NCBI GenBank assembly: GCA_031291445.1
Contig: JARLJA010000054.1
Coordinates: 1 to 36,889 of the forward strand
DNA: 36,889 nt
DNA from: Xanthobacteraceae bacterium
GTDB taxonomy: Bacteria > Pseudomonadota > Alphaproteobacteria > Rhizobiales > Xanthobacteraceae
Direction of reading: 5' to 3'
Part shown: in pieces, positions 35,769-36,889 of the stretch
Layout: each line of letters opens with the position of its first letter
Position numbering within the stretch: the first letter of the stretch is position 1
The notes under the pieces: generated by a model
What the model saw: the letters and a program-made list of their open reading frames with translations, nothing else
Databases searched by the model: none
What the model was told of the DNA's origin: nothing
Position numbers and translations under genes: made by a program

Positions 35769-36560
35769 ATGCAGTGGAAACCCTTGATCGTAGCTGCCGT
35801 GGTCCACCTGATCTCGACGGCCACCGCCGGCGCCGCCGGCCCCGATGCGGCCAGGGATCTCGCTCCCACCGGCACGCTGCGGATCGGGGTCGCTTACGCG
35901 CCGGCGCCGACTCCGGTGTTCGCCGTCAAATCGGCGGCGGGCGCGGTCCGCGGCGTGCCGCGCGTGCTCGGCGAGGCCCTGGCGGGCCGGCTCGGATTGC
36001 CCTCCACGGTCACCGCGGTGGCCACCACCAACGAGCTGACGGAGTCCTGCGCCGGCGGGACCATCGACATCGGCTTCATGCCGGTGGACGAGGCGCGGCG
36101 TGAGCGTCTCGACTTCAGCCCGCCCTATTTCGTGATCGAGAGCACCTATCTCACCACCGCGGCGTCGGGCATCACCACCCGCGAGGGCGTCGACAGGGCC
36201 GAGGTGACCGTTGTCGGCATCGAGGGGTCGACCACCCTGCGCGCCGCCGGCCGCAGCCTCACGGCGGCGCGGCTGGTGGCGGCGAAATCGGTCGCCGACG
36301 CCGTGGCGATGTTGAAGGCGGGACAGGCCCAGGCGATCGCGCTGACCCACGATTCCCTGCCGGCGCTGCGGGCGGAGCTGCCGGGCTCGCGCATCCTCGA
36401 CGGCGCGTTCCAGGTCACCGGGGTCGCCATCGCCGTGCCGAAGAATCATCCCGCCGCGCTGGCCGCGGTCACCGACTTCGTCATCGCGGCCAAACAGGAC
36501 GGCACGCTGCGCCGGATCTTCGATGAGGCGGGGCTCAGCGGGCTCGCGGTGGCGCCGTGA
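35769..36560 (+). CDS. Family-3 periplasmic solute-binding protein
   Basis: This 263-residue protein has a signal peptide (about residues 1-24, LIVAAVVHLISTATA, cleavage after AGA). The SBP_bac_3 layout follows: LAPTGTLRIGVAY at the mature start, a Cys-containing AGGTIDIGFMPVDEARRERLDFSPPY segment typical of amino-acid-binding members, and a C-terminal RRIFDEAGLSG. The start at 35769 has GGAG ten bases upstream. It has no permease or ATPase partner nearby, so it is either an orphan binding protein or serves a remote transporter or sensor. It diverges from the radical SAM gene. Confidence 0.82.
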   Translation: MQWKPLIVAAVVHLISTATAGAAGPDAARDLAPTGTLRIGVAYAPAPTPVFAVKSAAGAVRGVPRVLGEALAGRLGLPSTVTAVATTNELTESCAGGTIDIGFMPVDEARRERLDFSPPYFVIESTYLTTAASGITTREGVDRAEVTVVGIEGSTTLRAAGRSLTAARLVAAKSVADAVAMLKAGQAQAIALTHDSLPALRAELPGSRILDGAFQVTGVAIAVPKNHPAALAAVTDFVIAAKQDGTLRRIFDEAGLSGLAVAP

Positions 36561-36564
36561 GGAG

Positions 36565-36716
36565 TCATTCCGGGGCGCGCCGCCAAAGCGGCGCGGGCCC
36601 GGAATCGATACGCCGCAGCGCCGGCGTGACGGCACAGTTGGCTGATGCCGGGATCATGATGGGCACAGGGGGTATGGATTCCGGGCTACCTCGCTGCGCT
36701 CGGTCCCCGGAATGAC
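36565..36716. repeat. GC-rich palindromic intergenic repeat, family 2, copy 3 (diverged)
   Basis: It opens with TCATTCCGGGGCGCGCCGCC and closes with CGGTCCCCGGAATGAC, inverted ends like copies 1 and 2, with the shared ATGGATTCCGGGCT block near the far end. It directly follows the binding-protein gene. No gene was seen in 36561-36889. Confidence 0.7.
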
Positions 36717-36758
36717 GGCGATGGAAAACACGCGCGCCACATCTACAGCCGTCATGTA

Positions 36759-36889
36759 TGGACGGCCCCCAGTCGGCAAGGGCTTTTTTGGTGCTTCGGC
36801 AAACGGATCGGGGAGCGGTCATGTATACGGCCTCGAGATGCGGCCTTTGACCGCGGGCCCTGATGGAGATCGCAGATCGAGTTCCAATC
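36759..36889 (-). mobile_element. Noncoding end of a second IS110/IS1111-group element (runs off the window)
   Basis: It begins with TGGACGGCCCCCA, the exact inverse of 111-123. The sequence to its right has no transposase similarity within the window and is probably the long noncoding end on the transposase 3' side, where IS1111-group elements carry their guide (bridge) RNA. A short GCCC..GGGC pairing followed by TTTTTT is at 36765-36889's left part (about 36765-36789). By this reading the element has the same orientation as the left-hand one. The identity of the element is inferred mainly from the shared 13 bp. Confidence 0.45.

Overview
The window reads as GC-rich alphaproteobacterial DNA, most likely from the Bradyrhizobium/Rhodopseudomonas group. 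Three things suggest this: two families of palindromic intergenic repeats of the kind common in that group, a HpnP-like B12-dependent radical SAM protein, and several branched-chain-amino-acid-type (HAAT family) ABC transporters. The assignment is inference, because there is no rRNA or other taxonomic marker. Both edges look like ends of an IS110-family (IS1111-group) insertion sequence: the first 18 codons of a transposase at the left, and a matching 13-bp inverted terminal sequence at both ends. The window may therefore be one assembly contig that stops in IS copies, or a stretch bracketed by two IS copies.

Layout. 1-1303: IS end, a repeat, and a GDP-L-fucose synthase gene. 1651-6806: a complete five-gene HAAT transporter (binding protein, LivH, LivM, LivG, LivF), whose LivF has Arg in place of the Walker A Lys. 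7180-9489: a secreted protein of unknown function and a Crp/Fnr-type regulator. 9842-18571: a second HAAT transporter whose genes are interleaved with two acyl-CoA-ligase-type genes (livG, acyl-CoA synthetase, livH, livM, binding protein, livF, PaaK-like ligase). 18753-21973: a Tat-exported metallo-beta-lactamase-fold hydrolase, a cold-shock protein, a small unknown protein and a PfkB-type sugar kinase.

22079-31157 is the most interesting part. It holds an SDR dehydrogenase; an 890-residue natural fusion of a Baeyer-Villiger monooxygenase to an HSL-type esterase; a convergent operon of APH-type kinase, DUF6285-like protein and acyl-CoA dehydrogenase, in the same order as lvaA-lvaB-lvaC of the Pseudomonas levulinate pathway; and a P450-cupin pair. 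Together they suggest a route for an alicyclic or ketonic compound: hydroxylation (P450), alcohol to ketone (SDR), ketone to ester or lactone to hydroxy acid (fusion protein), CoA activation (ligases in the second transporter operon), then phosphorylation and removal of the hydroxyl group from the hydroxyacyl-CoA (kinase/DUF6285/ACAD) and beta-oxidation. The substrate cannot be read from the sequence.

31295-36560 holds a glycosyltransferase with a membrane anchor, an envelope protein with a TonB/TolA-like C-terminus, an ArsC-type arsenate reductase, the HpnP-like radical SAM protein and a small family-3 periplasmic binding protein. Five copies of a roughly 90-126 bp palindromic repeat lie in gaps in or directly after the two transporter operons. 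Two of them carry an extra nested hairpin module.
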